Assembly (NCBI GenBank): GCA_020161245.1
Contig: JAIUOK010000045.1
Coordinates: 1-35,019 of the forward strand
Source of the DNA: Actinomycetota bacterium
GTDB taxonomy: Bacteria; Actinomycetota; Actinomycetes; S36-B12; CAIYMF01
Reading direction: 5' to 3'
Length of the DNA stretch: 35,019 nucleotides
The notes under the pieces are model-generated. The model was not told the DNA's origin. It worked only from the letters and a program-made list of their open reading frames with translations, and made no database searches. The first letter of the stretch is position 1; each line of letters begins with the position of its first letter. Positions 14,160 to 23,318 of the stretch are shown in pieces. The position numbers and the translations under genes are program-made.

Positions 14160-15182
14160 ATGAGGCTGCGGCGCAGCGACCCGTCGGCGCCGGGGATCGC
14201 CCGACGGCGCAGCGGCAAGGGCTTCCGCTACCTCGACCAGAACGGCAACCCGGTCGACGCGGGCACCCGCGAGCGCATCGAGGCGCTGGTGCTGCCGCCG
14301 GCTTGGGAGGACGTGTGGATCTGCCCGTGGCCGCACGGGCACATCCAGGCGACCGGCGTCGATGCTGCCGGCCGGCGCCAGTACCGCTACCACGACGAGT
14401 GGCGCCGCCAGCGCGACGCCCGCAAGCACGACCACGTCCTCGAGCTCGCGTCGCGGCTTCCGTCAGCCCGTAGGCGGGCCGCGGCAGCCCTGCGCCGCCC
14501 CCTCCCCGACCGCGAGCGGGTGCTGGCGGGCTGCTTCCGGATGCTCGACGTCGGGTCGCTGCGCATCGGCAGCGAGACCTACGCCGACACCAACGAGACG
14601 TTCGGCCTGGCGACCCTGCGCCGCGACCATGTGCGCGTCGACGGCGGCCGGCTCGCCCTCGAGTTCCTCGGCAAGTCCGGCAAGCAGATCGTGACGTCGC
14701 TGTCGGACCGCCCGCTCTCCCGGCTCGTCGGAGAGCTGCTCGTGCGCGAGGACGACAACCCCGACCTGTTCGCCTGGCACGACGGCGAGGCCTGGCACGA
14801 CGTCCGCAGCGCCGACGTCAACGCCTACCTGCGCACGCTGCTCGGCAGCGACGTGACGGCGAAGGACTTCCGCACCTGGAACGCCACGGTCCTCATGGCG
14901 CAGCGGCTCGCGCTCGCCGGGTGGGACGAGCGGGTCACCCGCCGCCGCCGGATCGTGGCCGGCTGCTATCGCGACGTGTCGGAGTACCTCGGCAACACGC
15001 CGGCGGTCGCCAAGTCGTCCTATGTCGACCCCCGGATCGTCGACCTCTACGACGACGGCGTGGTGCTCCCGACCGAGGTGCTGCCCGCCCGCGACACCCA
15101 CCTGCCGATCCACGCCAAGGTCGAACGGGCCGTCGGCCGACTCCTCCTCCCCGACCTCCCCGCCCGCCGCCGCGCCGCCTGA
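14160..15182 (+). CDS. DNA topoisomerase IB (poxvirus/bacterial type)
   Basis: A 340-residue type IB topoisomerase, the usual length for the bacterial group. The N-terminal beta domain has GFRYLDQNGNPV and LPPAWEDVWICPWPHGHIQATG. The catalytic residues are in place: Arg135 (LRIGSETYADTNETFGLATL), Lys172 (FLGKSGKQ), Arg238 (TAKDFRTWNAT) and nucleophile Tyr288 (AKSSYVDPRI). It relaxes positive and negative supercoils through a 3'-phosphotyrosyl intermediate. ATG 14160 gives the standard N-terminus; an upstream in-frame ATG at 14121 would add 13 residues without family similarity. It converges with the lipoprotein gene. Confidence 0.92.
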   Translation: MRLRRSDPSAPGIARRRSGKGFRYLDQNGNPVDAGTRERIEALVLPPAWEDVWICPWPHGHIQATGVDAAGRRQYRYHDEWRRQRDARKHDHVLELASRLPSARRRAAAALRRPLPDRERVLAGCFRMLDVGSLRIGSETYADTNETFGLATLRRDHVRVDGGRLALEFLGKSGKQIVTSLSDRPLSRLVGELLVREDDNPDLFAWHDGEAWHDVRSADVNAYLRTLLGSDVTAKDFRTWNATVLMAQRLALAGWDERVTRRRRIVAGCYRDVSEYLGNTPAVAKSSYVDPRIVDLYDDGVVLPTEVLPARDTHLPIHAKVERAVGRLLLPDLPARRRAA

Positions 15183-15211
15183 CGGAGCAAGGGGTAGAGG
15201 GCCCCGGCGCG

Positions 15212-16096
15212 TCAGACGCCGCAGGCGTCCTTGAGCATCTCCCACATGAGCGGCTTCACGTCGTCGGGCGGCTGCAGCGTGAGGTCCACCCGGCCCTGGC
15301 CGTCGCCGAGGTCGAGGCCGACGTCGAAGACGTAGGTCTTCTTGCTCTCGCCCAGGGAGTGCCCGTCGCACCGGCCGGTCGACCCGACGTCGATGGTCAG
15401 CGATCCGCTCGCGGTACCGGGCTCGAGCACCAGCAGCGGCGTCGCGGGCTGCACGGCGTCGAGCGTCAGCAGCACGCTGCCGTCGAGGTCGACGACGCTG
15501 ATCGGCCCGTCGCCCTCGCCCCGCGACACCTGCAGCGACCCACGCAGCACCGGCTCGCCGTCGACGGTCTCGCGTGTCCACTCGCCGCCGAACGACAGGT
15601 CGACGGCGGCCTCCACGGCCTGGCGCTGGCAGTCGAGCTCCCACAGCTTCGACAGCAGCAGGTCTTCGGCCTTCAACGGGACGACGACCTCCTGGTCGGG
15701 CGTCGTGACGACGGCGTTCACCGGATCCGTCGGGCGCTCGGCGGTGTCGCACACGGCCTCGCCGTACGGAGCCTTGAGCCCGACGGTCACACCGGGCGGG
15801 ATGTCGTACGCCGGCGTGGCGTCCTCGGTGCCGTCGAGCCCGGGCCATTCGACGTGCAGCGCATCGACCCGCACGGTCGTCGTCCCCATGTTCGTGAGCT
15901 CGACGACGAGCTTGTGGGTCACCTCGTCCTCGCGGTACTGCTGCAGGCGCCCGGTGAGCGAGACCGCCTGCGGCACACCGGTGTACGTCGGAGCCTCCTC
16001 CGGCTCGGGCGAGGATCCGCAGCCGGTGGCGAGGCCGAGCAGCACCGCACCCGCGGCCAGGACGGCCGCGCGGCGGCGGAGCCCGCGCTGCAGCAC
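15212..16096 (-). CDS. Predicted lipoprotein
   Basis: A 294-residue lipoprotein. Starting at GTG 16096 gives a compact type II signal: LQRGLRRR, hydrophobic AAVLAAGAVLLGLATG, then lipobox Cys26 followed by GSSPEPEEAP. TACTGT lies 6 nt upstream of this GTG, supporting it over ATG 16123, which would add nine residues. The mature part appears to be two beta-rich domains (GRLQQYREDEVTHKLVVEL, then the VDLTLQPPDDVKP end) of unknown family. It should sit on the outer face of the cytoplasmic membrane. It is divergent from the DMT transporter gene. Confidence 0.8.
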   Translation of the reverse strand: MLQRGLRRRAAVLAAGAVLLGLATGCGSSPEPEEAPTYTGVPQAVSLTGRLQQYREDEVTHKLVVELTNMGTTTVRVDALHVEWPGLDGTEDATPAYDIPPGVTVGLKAPYGEAVCDTAERPTDPVNAVVTTPDQEVVVPLKAEDLLLSKLWELDCQRQAVEAAVDLSFGGEWTRETVDGEPVLRGSLQVSRGEGDGPISVVDLDGSVLLTLDAVQPATPLLVLEPGTASGSLTIDVGSTGRCDGHSLGESKKTYVFDVGLDLGDGQGRVDLTLQPPDDVKPLMWEMLKDACGV

Positions 16097-16136
16097 GCGC
16101 AGACAGTAGCCCCGGCCGAGCATCCGCTGTGCTGGG

Positions 16137-17015
16137 ATGTCCGGCGTGCCCGCCGTCCTCGCCCTGATCTCGAGCGTGCTCTGGGGTGTGGCGGACTTCG
16201 TCGGCGGCTTCGCATCGCGACGGGCCACGGCGCTCCAGGTGCTCGCGATCAGCATGCCCGTGGGCTGGCTGCTGCTGGTGCCGATCGCGGCGATCGTCGG
16301 CGGCGACGTCGCGGCGTCGGCGCCGGCGGGCGTCCTCGCGGGCATGTTCGGGGCGATCGGCATCCTCGCGCTCTACGCGGCGCTCACCATCGGGCCGATG
16401 GGTGTCCTGTCGCCGGTGTCCGCCGTCCTCGGCGCGGCTGTCCCCGTGATCGCCGGCCTGGTCCTGGGCGAGCGCCCTGGCGCGGCGGCGTACGTGGGCA
16501 TGGCGTTGGCGGCAGCGGCGATCGTGACGGTGGGGCTCGAGCCGCGCGCGCCGACCGACGACGCCGTCCATCAGCGCGTGACGCCGAGGGCGCTCGGCAT
16601 CGCCCTGATCGCGGGCTTCTGCATCGGCATGTTCTTCGTCGCGATCTCGCTCGCACCTGAGTCGGGTGGCCTGTGGCCGGTGGCGTGGGCGCGCGGTACG
16701 TCGTCGGCCATCACGCTGCTCATCGCCCTGGTCGTATGGCTGCGCCGCCGCGGGTCGATGTTCGCGCGCGGGCGCTCGGTGGTGCTGCTGTGCGTGCTCG
16801 CCGGCGCCCTCGACGTCTCCGCGAACGCGATCTACCTGCTCGCGCTCAACACGCCGGGCGCGCTGCTGTCGGTGGTGTCGGTCCTCGGCTCGCTGTACCC
16901 CGCTGCCACGGTGCTGCTCGCGCGGTTCGTGCTCGCCGAGCGGCTGCGCCCGCTGCAGAAGGTCGGCATGGGCCTGGCCCTGGCGGCGTCGGCCCTGCTC
17001 GCCCTCGGCGGCTGA
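16137..17015 (+). CDS. EamA/DMT-superfamily transporter
   Basis: A 292-residue membrane protein with ten predicted segments in two similar halves, as in EamA transporters. Signatures include LISSVLWGVADFVGGFASRR at the start, GPMGVLSPVSAVLGAAVPV in the first half and ISLAPESGG with LGSLYPAATVLLARFVLAER in the second. The family exports or imports small metabolites, and the substrate is unknown. The divergent lipoprotein gene starts 40 bases away, so their promoters must overlap. ATG 16137 is used; GTG 16146 is an alternative. Confidence 0.9.
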   Translation: MSGVPAVLALISSVLWGVADFVGGFASRRATALQVLAISMPVGWLLLVPIAAIVGGDVAASAPAGVLAGMFGAIGILALYAALTIGPMGVLSPVSAVLGAAVPVIAGLVLGERPGAAAYVGMALAAAAIVTVGLEPRAPTDDAVHQRVTPRALGIALIAGFCIGMFFVAISLAPESGGLWPVAWARGTSSAITLLIALVVWLRRRGSMFARGRSVVLLCVLAGALDVSANAIYLLALNTPGALLSVVSVLGSLYPAATVLLARFVLAERLRPLQKVGMGLALAASALLALGG

Positions 17016-17096
17016 CCGGGCGGACGGCAGGACGTCTGCGCGATCCGGCGGTATCCCGGCGGTGCGAGCGCGCCCCCGGCCGACATGATCGTCGCC

Positions 17097-17570
17097 ATGC
17101 TCACCGACCCCGACGTCCTCGCGCTGATCGCCCGCTACCGCGCCGGCGTCGGCCTCGCCGACGCCGCGCTCGCCGGTGCCGACGAGGCCGCGCTCGACCG
17201 GCGTCCGGCCCGCGACGGCGCCTGGTGCGCCCGCCAGGTGGTGCACCACCTCGCCGACAGCGAGACCAACTCCTACGTGCGCATCCGCCGCTTGCTGGCC
17301 GAGCCGCTGCCGACGACGATCCAGGGCTACGACGAGGCGCGGTGGGCCGGGGTGCTGCCCTACGACGGGCCGATCGACGTCCCGCTCGCGGTGTTCCGCG
17401 CGGTCCGCGCCTCGTCGTCGCGCCTGCTCGACTCGCTCGTCGACGCCGACCTCGAGCGCACGGGGACGCACTCGGAGAGCGGAACGTACTCGCTGCGCGA
17501 GTGGCTCGAGATCTACGCCGACCACGCCGAGGCGCACGCCGCGCAGATCCGCGAGGCGCTGGCGTCCTGA
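17097..17570 (+). CDS. DinB-superfamily protein
   Basis: A 157-residue four-helix-bundle protein of the DinB/YfiT type. The metal-site pattern is visible: VVHHLADSE (His50/51) and the C-terminal YADHAEAHAAQIREAL with two histidines four apart. WCARQVVHHLADSETNSYVRIRRLL is the family's first signature. Members include thiol-dependent S-transferases, but many are uncharacterised. ATG 17097 is preferred to ATG 17085 because CATGAT lies exactly 7 nt upstream. Confidence 0.85.
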   Translation: MLTDPDVLALIARYRAGVGLADAALAGADEAALDRRPARDGAWCARQVVHHLADSETNSYVRIRRLLAEPLPTTIQGYDEARWAGVLPYDGPIDVPLAVFRAVRASSSRLLDSLVDADLERTGTHSESGTYSLREWLEIYADHAEAHAAQIREALAS

Positions 17571-17619
17571 GGGCGCACCCCCGGCGGCGCGCCGACGCCG
17601 GAGCAGGCAGAATCACGGC

Positions 17620-18033
17620 GTGACCGCAGCGACCTCCTCCGCTCTCATCGCGTCGCAGTTCCCTGCCGCGACGATGACGACGGCGGTGATCGTGCTCGCG
17701 CTCGTGCTGGCCGTCGCGCTCGGCGTGATGGCCTTCCTCGACAAGAGCGTGCCGATGTGGGGCCTGGCGGGTATCGCGATCCTCGAGCTGGCGCTGCTCG
17801 TGCTGGCCGGCATCTCCGTCGTGGCCTGGGTCGGCGGCAACCCGCCCGCCGAGCCGGTCGTCTTCTTCTTCTACCTGCTCAGCTGCATCGCGATCCCGCC
17901 GGCCATGGCGTGGTGGGGCCGCGGCGAGCCCGGGCGATGGGGCAGCGGCGTCGTCGCGGCCGCCTGCCTCGTGCTGGTCGTGCTGGTGCTGCGGGTGTCG
18001 CAGGTCTGGTCCGGAGGGGTGCCGCCGACGTGA
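17620..18033 (+). CDS. Four-TM membrane protein
   Basis: A 137-residue hydrophobic protein with four membrane segments (about 20-41, 47-67, 75-95 and 105-123). No named family is recognised. GTG 17620 has CAGAAT 6 nt upstream, fitting a leaderless start. Its stop overlaps the next gene's GTG (GTGA), so the two membrane proteins are translated together and may form a complex. Confidence 0.75.
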   Translation: MTAATSSALIASQFPAATMTTAVIVLALVLAVALGVMAFLDKSVPMWGLAGIAILELALLVLAGISVVAWVGGNPPAEPVVFFFYLLSCIAIPPAMAWWGRGEPGRWGSGVVAAACLVLVVLVLRVSQVWSGGVPPT

Positions 18034-18470
18034 GCGAGAACCTGCCCGACGCCGCCGAGGAGCGGCCCGCCACGCGTCGCGGGCTCGGCCGCCTGCTCAT
18101 CGCGATCTACGCCGTCCTCGCGGTCGGCGCGACCGTGCGCTCGCTGTGGGAGCTGCTCACCAAGTTCGACGTCGCGCCCGTCTCGTACCTGCTGTCGGCG
18201 GTGGCAGCCGTCGTCTACTGCGTCATCACGTACTGCCTGCTCAAGGGGACCGAGAAGGCGCGCGCCGTGGCGCAGGGCCTCATGTGGTTCGAGCTCGTCG
18301 GCGTCGTCGTCGTCGGCACGCTGAGCGTCGTCGCGAAGGACCTGTTCATCAACCCGGAGACGGGCAAGGCGGTCTCGAGCGTCTGGTACCTCTACGGCCG
18401 CGACTACATCTGGCTGCCGCTGATCCTGCCGATCGCCGGCCTCTGGTTCATCCGCCGCCAGGCGCACTGA
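18030..18470 (+). CDS. Membrane protein coupled to its upstream neighbour
   Basis: A 146-residue protein with four membrane segments after a short charged N-terminus (SENLPDAAEERPATRRG). Features include LLIAIYAVLAVGATVRS, a KFDVAPVSYLLSAVAAVVYCVITYCLL pair, and a loop YLYGRDYIWLPLILPIAGLWFIRRQ at the end. Small actinobacterial membrane proteins of this design exist, but the function is unknown. The GTG start overlaps the preceding TGA. Confidence 0.75.
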   Translation: MSENLPDAAEERPATRRGLGRLLIAIYAVLAVGATVRSLWELLTKFDVAPVSYLLSAVAAVVYCVITYCLLKGTEKARAVAQGLMWFELVGVVVVGTLSVVAKDLFINPETGKAVSSVWYLYGRDYIWLPLILPIAGLWFIRRQAH

Positions 18471-18497
18471 CGAACGCGCCCTCGTCGGGCCGCGGTG

Positions 18498-18875
18498 TCA
18501 GGCGAGGTCGCGCAGCGTCTGGTGCGTGACGGCGCTCGACATGCGCAGGCGCAGCGGGTCGATGCGCATGATGCCCGGGCTGCCGCCGACGAGGCCGGGC
18601 AGCTCGCCGAGCAGCCGCGTGAACAGCGGCGCCGTGCGGTGGGCCTCGAGGGCGTCCTGGTCGCGGAACCACTCGTAGAGCCACACCACGTGCTCGTCGT
18701 CCGGGTCGACGCAGACGAGGAACGCCTCGGTGCCCGGCTCCTCGTCGAGGTCGTCGACGTAGCGGTTGAGCACGTCGAGCGCGGCGGGCCGCATGCCGGG
18801 CTGCACGGGGATGCGCACGAGCATGCCGATGCGGCCCAGCAGGACGGCGTCGATCGGCTCGGTCGGCTCGCTCAC
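18498..18875 (-). CDS. ABM-domain putative quinol monooxygenase
   Basis: A 125-residue single-domain ABM protein: LLGRIGMLVRIPVQPGMRPAALDVLNRYVDDL, then EEPGTEAFLVCVDPDDEHVVWLYEWFRDQDALEAHRTAPLFTRLL, the classical order for YgiN-type quinol monooxygenases. It should act as a dimer without cofactor; the substrate is unknown. GTG 18875 is chosen from the family start and CACACT 6 nt upstream. It converges with the membrane-protein pair and diverges from the DNA glycosylase gene. It is the second ABM protein in the window and is not closely similar to the first. Confidence 0.85.
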   Translation of the reverse strand: MSEPTEPIDAVLLGRIGMLVRIPVQPGMRPAALDVLNRYVDDLDEEPGTEAFLVCVDPDDEHVVWLYEWFRDQDALEAHRTAPLFTRLLGELPGLVGGSPGIMRIDPLRLRMSSAVTHQTLRDLA

Positions 18876-19008
18876 GCGCCTAGTGTGCGGCACGCCCCCG
18901 CCGTACGTCGTCGGGGGTGGCCGGGTCGCGGGACGGCGACGTCGCCGCCTTCCGCCGTCCGGCCCCGAGTCCGCCCGCGGACGCCGGTGCCGTGGCAGGC
19001 TCGTCGTC

Positions 19009-19902
19009 GTGCCCGAGCTGCCCGAGGTGGAGTCGCTGGCGGCGTACCTGCGCCGCGAGGCGGTGGGGCTGCGCGTCGCGCGCGTCGAGCTCGCCGCGAT
19101 CAGCGCGCTGAAGACGTTCGACCCGCCCGCGACGGCGCTGGTCGGCAGCCGTGTGGTCGACGCGCAGCGGCGTGGCAAGTTCCTCGACGTCGTGCTGGCC
19201 GATGAGGACGGCGAGGTGCTGCACCTCGTGACGCATCTGGCGCGGGCCGGCTGGCTGCAGTGGCGCAAGGAGCTGTCGACGACTCCGCTGCGCCCCGGCA
19301 AGGGGCCGATCGCGTTCCGCGTCGGGTTCGTCGACGACGACGGCGTCGCGGCCGGCGGGTTCGACCTCACCGAGGCGGGCACCCAGAAGCGGCTCGCGGT
19401 CTACGTCGCGCGCGACCCCGACGGCATCGAGGGCGTGGCCCGCCTCGGCCCCGAGCCGCTCGCCGACGACTTCACCGTCGACGCGCTCGCGCGCATCCTC
19501 GAGGAGGCGGGCGGCAAGCAGCTCAAGGGCGTGCTGCGCGACCAGTCGACCATCGCCGGCATCGGCAACGCGTACAGCGACGACATCCTGCACGCCGCGA
19601 AGCTGTCGCCCTTCAAGCCCGCGAAGTCGTTGTCCGGCAGCGAGATCGCGACGCTGCACCAGTGCATCCACGATGTCCTCACCGACGCCGTCACGCGGTC
19701 GGAGGGCCTCGGCGCCGCCGACCTCAAGGCCGAGAAGAAGCTCGGCATGCGCGTGCACGGCCGCACCGGCGAGCCGTGCCCCGTCTGCGGCGACACCGTC
19801 CGCGAGGTCTCCTTCGCCGACAGCTCCCTGCAGTACTGCCCCACCTGCCAGACCGACGGCAAGCCCCTCGCTGACCGCCGCCTCTCCAAGCTCCTGAAGT
19901 GA
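19009..19902 (+). CDS. Fpg/Nei-family DNA glycosylase
   Basis: A 297-residue base-excision-repair enzyme. The catalytic Pro2-Glu3 are present (VPELPEVESL), as are the RRGKFLDVVL lysine loop, the helix-two-turn-helix region KGVLRDQSTIAGIGNAYSDDILHAAKLSP, and a C-terminal zinc finger CPVCG-x14-CPTC. The residue after the last zinc cysteine pair, usually Arg in Fpg (CQR), is Thr here, so base preference may differ from classical MutM. It removes oxidised bases and cleaves the strand by beta/delta elimination. GTG 19009 is fixed by the need for Pro at position 2, and CAGGCT lies 7 nt upstream. Confidence 0.92.
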   Translation: MPELPEVESLAAYLRREAVGLRVARVELAAISALKTFDPPATALVGSRVVDAQRRGKFLDVVLADEDGEVLHLVTHLARAGWLQWRKELSTTPLRPGKGPIAFRVGFVDDDGVAAGGFDLTEAGTQKRLAVYVARDPDGIEGVARLGPEPLADDFTVDALARILEEAGGKQLKGVLRDQSTIAGIGNAYSDDILHAAKLSPFKPAKSLSGSEIATLHQCIHDVLTDAVTRSEGLGAADLKAEKKLGMRVHGRTGEPCPVCGDTVREVSFADSSLQYCPTCQTDGKPLADRRLSKLLK

Positions 19903-19960
19903 TCCCGGCCAGCGGGAGGGGCTGCGTGCTGCTCGGGCGCGGCGGCGGGAGGATGGGGCT

Positions 19961-21340
19961 GTGACTGTGGCGGACGGCCGGATCCCGGACGACGTGCGGG
20001 CGGCGCTCGCGGACGTCGTCGGCGACGCCCACGTGCTGACCGACCCCGACGTCGTCGCACCGTACGGCGAGGACTGGAGCCGCCGCTTCAGCGGGCCGGT
20101 GCTCGCGGTCGTGCGCCCGGCCACCACCGACGAGGTGGCCGACGTCGTGCGCATCTGCGTCGCCGCCGGTCTGCCCGTGCTCCCCCAGGGCGGCCGCACC
20201 GGTCTCGTCGGCGGATCGGTCCCGGGCCCGCACGACCCGCCGATGGTGGTGCTCTCGACCGTCCGGCTCCAGCGCCTCGACGACGTCGACACCACCAGCG
20301 GGCAGGTCACCGCCGGCGCGGGGGTGACCCTGAAGGACCTGCACGACCATGCGCGCCGCGCGGGATGGACGTACGGCGTCGACCTCGCCGCCCGCGACTC
20401 GTGCACCGTCGGCGGCACGATCGGCACCAACGCCGGCGGCATCCGCGTCTGCTGCTACGGCATGACGAGGCGCCAGGTCGTGGGCATCGAGGCGGTGCTG
20501 CCGGACGGCAGCGTGGTGCGCCACCTGCAGGGCTTCGTCAAGGACAACACCGGCTACGACATCGCCGGCCTCATGGTCGGCAGCGAGGGCACGCTCGGCG
20601 TCGTCACGGCCGCGCGGCTGCAGCTGCACCGGCCGCCGCGGGCCAGCGCCGTGGCGCTCATCGGAGTGCGCGACGCCGGCCATGCGCTCGACGTCGTCGA
20701 CGACGCCGTCCCCGCGGGCAGCCGCCTCCTCGCGGCCGAGCTCGTGGAGGAGCGCCTGCTGCGGCTCATCTGCGAGCACACGTCGCTCCCCTGGCCGCTC
20801 GCCGCGGATGCCCCGCAGGTGCTCGTGCTCGAGACCGAGTCGGCGGCACCGGGCGAGGTGGCGATGGAGCTCGACGACACCCTCGACGTCGTCGTCGCAG
20901 TCGACGCCGCCGACAAGGCGCGCTTCTGGACCTACCGCGAGGCAGCGGGCGAAGCGGTGACCGCCCGCTACGTCGCCCACCGCTTCGACGTCACGGTGCC
21001 GCCGCGGTCGTGGGACGCCTTCGTCGCCGAGGCGGTGCAGCGGCTGGGGGACGTGCCCGACGTCGAGACCACGTTCGCCTTCGGGCATCTCTACGACGGC
21101 AACCTGCACTTCGAGGTGATCGGGCCTGCTGCCGACGACGAGCGCGCCGACGCCGTGGTGCTGCAGACCGTCGCGGACTTCGGCGGCTCGATCTCCGCCG
21201 AGCACGGCGTCGGACGGGCGAAGGCGCCGTACCTGCATCTCTCGCGCACGCCGGCGGAGCTGGCCATGATGCGCGCTCTCAAGTCCGCCCTGGATCCGCA
21301 CGGCCTGTTCAACCCCGGCGCCGTGCTACCCCCGCCATGA
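19961..21340 (+). CDS. FAD-linked oxidase (GlcD/D-lactate dehydrogenase type)
   Basis: A 459-residue flavoprotein of the FAD_binding_4 plus FAD-oxidase-C architecture. The FAD domain has VRPATTDEVADVVRICVAAGLPVLPQGGRTGLVGG and the pyrophosphate-binding CTVGGTIGTNAGGIRVCCYG. The C-terminal domain has TFAFGHLYDGNLHFEV with metal or substrate histidines, SAEHGVGRAKAPYL, and ends LDPHGLFNPGAVLP. Related enzymes oxidise D-2-hydroxy acids such as D-lactate, glycolate or D-2-hydroxyglutarate. No 2Fe-2S or 4Fe-4S partner is next to it. GTG 19961 follows a GGGAGG site. Confidence 0.9.
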   Translation: MTVADGRIPDDVRAALADVVGDAHVLTDPDVVAPYGEDWSRRFSGPVLAVVRPATTDEVADVVRICVAAGLPVLPQGGRTGLVGGSVPGPHDPPMVVLSTVRLQRLDDVDTTSGQVTAGAGVTLKDLHDHARRAGWTYGVDLAARDSCTVGGTIGTNAGGIRVCCYGMTRRQVVGIEAVLPDGSVVRHLQGFVKDNTGYDIAGLMVGSEGTLGVVTAARLQLHRPPRASAVALIGVRDAGHALDVVDDAVPAGSRLLAAELVEERLLRLICEHTSLPWPLAADAPQVLVLETESAAPGEVAMELDDTLDVVVAVDAADKARFWTYREAAGEAVTARYVAHRFDVTVPPRSWDAFVAEAVQRLGDVPDVETTFAFGHLYDGNLHFEVIGPAADDERADAVVLQTVADFGGSISAEHGVGRAKAPYLHLSRTPAELAMMRALKSALDPHGLFNPGAVLPPP

Positions 21341-21473
21341 CCGCTCTGCCCGACCCGCAGCCGCCCGAGCCCCTGGCCGCGCGGGACGCCGTGACCGGCC
21401 CGACGTCCACCGTTCGCCGGGCAGCAGCCGTGTCGTCACGACGTCGGGGCCCGGCGCTGCCACGATGAGCGCC

Positions 21474-22304
21474 GTGCACCACCCGCCCGTGCGGCCCGCC
21501 GTCGTCGCGCACCGCGGCTCGAGCGCCGACGCCCCCGAGCACACCCTCGAGGCCTACCAGCAGGCGCTCGAGGACGGCGCCGACGCGCTCGAGTGCGACG
21601 TGCGCCTGACCGCCGACGGCCACCTCGTCTGCGTCCACGACCGCACGCTCGACCGCACCGGCAGCACGCACGGCGTCGTGTCGACGATGACCCTGCAGCA
21701 GCTCGGCGACGTCGACTTCGGCGCCTGGCGCAGCGACCTGCGCGGCGGCCAGCCGATGCTCGAGGACGAGCCGCTCGTGGTCGACGAGCGGCGCCACCGG
21801 ATCCTCACCCTCGAGCGGCTGCTCGAGCTCGTCGTCGACTCCGAGCGCGAGATCGGCCTGGCCATCGAGACCAAGCACCCCACGCGCTATGCCGGACTGG
21901 TGGAGGAGCGCGTCGTCCAGGTGCTCAAGCGCTTCGGGCTCGCGCGCCCGCGCAGCGAGCACGACCAGCGCATCCGGGTGATGAGCTTCTCGCAGCTGTC
22001 CGCACGACGGATCCGCACCATGGCGCCCGGGCTGCCGACCGTGTTCCTGATGGAGCGCGTGCCGCTGCGCTTCCGCAACGGATCGCTCCCGTTCGGCGCG
22101 CGCATCGCCGGCCCGTCGATCGACATCGTCCGCGAGCACCCGCGGTTCGTCGAGCGCGCGCACACGCAGGGCAACGAGGTGCATGTCTGGACCGTCGACG
22201 AGCCGGCCGACGTCGACCTGTGCCTGCGGCTCGGCGTCGACGCGATCATCACCAACCGGCCGCGGATGGTGGCGTCGCGCATCGACGACGCCCTGCGGGC
22301 CTAG
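21474..22304 (+). CDS. Glycerophosphodiester phosphodiesterase (GDPD)
   Basis: A 276-residue TIM-barrel GDPD. The N-terminal signature VAHRGSSADAPEHTLEAY has His13 and Arg14; DALECDVRLTADGHLVCVHD carries the metal-binding Glu/Asp and the catalytic His. The conserved Asn of PENT is His here (PEHT). The C-terminal VHVWTVDEPADVDLCLRLGVDAIITNRP is typical. It cleaves glycerophosphodiesters to glycerol-3-phosphate and an alcohol. No signal peptide, so it is probably cytoplasmic. GTG 21474 (CACGAT 7 nt upstream) and ATG 21465 are both possible starts. Confidence 0.92.
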   Translation: MHHPPVRPAVVAHRGSSADAPEHTLEAYQQALEDGADALECDVRLTADGHLVCVHDRTLDRTGSTHGVVSTMTLQQLGDVDFGAWRSDLRGGQPMLEDEPLVVDERRHRILTLERLLELVVDSEREIGLAIETKHPTRYAGLVEERVVQVLKRFGLARPRSEHDQRIRVMSFSQLSARRIRTMAPGLPTVFLMERVPLRFRNGSLPFGARIAGPSIDIVREHPRFVERAHTQGNEVHVWTVDEPADVDLCLRLGVDAIITNRPRMVASRIDDALRA

Positions 22305-22352
22305 CGCGCTTCGGCGTCGGGGCGCTGGCGGACCTCGCGTAGGCTCCCGGCC

Positions 22353-23318
22353 GTGGCCAAGAAGAAGACGCGCACCGCTGCCCCTGCGACCGCCTCCGCC
22401 GACGTCCCGGTCGTCGGGATGCGCGAGCCCTGCCCCTGCGGCAGCGGCCGCCGCTACAAGGCCTGCCACGGGCGCGAGGCCGCCGAGGCCTCGACCGCGC
22501 TGGTCCGGCGTCCGTTCCAGGGCCTGGCCGGCGAGTGCGACTGGGTCGCCCTGCGCGAGATCGTCCCGAGCGCCACCGCCGCGCTGTCGGTGCGGCCCGA
22601 GCACGCCGAGAAGCTCGGCGGCCGCGACCTCACCCTCGCCACCGTCCTCCCGCTGGCCTGGCCCGCGCTCGTGCGCACCGACGGCCACGTGTTCGTCGGG
22701 CTGCAGACCAACACCGGCAGCGGCGACGCGAGCCGCGACGTCGCGGACGCGCTGCTGCGCGCCCTCGACAGCGACCACGGCCTGCCCGTCCCGCCGACGA
22801 TGCCGAGCGCCGGCCCGCGCCTGCAGGACGTCCTCGTCGAGGGCGCCGCGCTCGACATCGCCGTGCACTCCGGCTTCGACTTCTGGATCGAGGGCAGCGG
22901 CGCGGAGCCGACCGCCGATGTGCGTGCGTCGCTCGAGCGGGCCAACGCGTCGGTCGTGCCGACGGCACGGCTGGCCGGCGTCGAGGCGGCCTACTGGGCC
23001 CGCATCGGTACCAAGGAGCACCTGCGCTGGGTGCTCCCCCACGACGAGGAGCCGCTGCTCGACGCCCTCGCGCGGCTCAAGGCCGCGGGGTCGGACGGGC
23101 TCGGCGACGGCACCCGGCTGATCGGCACGTTCCGCGCCCACGGCCTGCTCGTGCCGGTGTGGGACCTCGTGCCCGGCACCGAGGCCGACGAGCTCGAGGG
23201 GCCGGCTGCGGCCTTCGCCGTCCGCCTCGACGAGGCGCTCGCGGAGACCGCCGACCTCACCTCGGAGGAGCGCCATGCGCGGGCCGGTCTGGCCAACCGC
23301 CAGGTCACGCTGCGTTAG
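22353..23318 (+). CDS. DUF5926 family protein with SEC-C zinc motif
   Basis: A 321-residue actinobacterial protein. A lysine-rich N-terminus (AKKKTRTAA) is followed by a SEC-C type zinc site REPCPCGSGRRYKACHG at about 29-45. The remainder is the DUF5926 domain (RPFQGLAGECDWVALREIVPSATA and following). SEC-C motifs bind zinc and contact ribosomal or translocation components in SecA; the role here is unknown. GTG 22353 is exactly 7 nt after TAGGCT (22340-22345), a strong leaderless arrangement. A structured RNA region follows its stop. Confidence 0.88.
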   Translation: MAKKKTRTAAPATASADVPVVGMREPCPCGSGRRYKACHGREAAEASTALVRRPFQGLAGECDWVALREIVPSATAALSVRPEHAEKLGGRDLTLATVLPLAWPALVRTDGHVFVGLQTNTGSGDASRDVADALLRALDSDHGLPVPPTMPSAGPRLQDVLVEGAALDIAVHSGFDFWIEGSGAEPTADVRASLERANASVVPTARLAGVEAAYWARIGTKEHLRWVLPHDEEPLLDALARLKAAGSDGLGDGTRLIGTFRAHGLLVPVWDLVPGTEADELEGPAAAFAVRLDEALAETADLTSEERHARAGLANRQVTLR

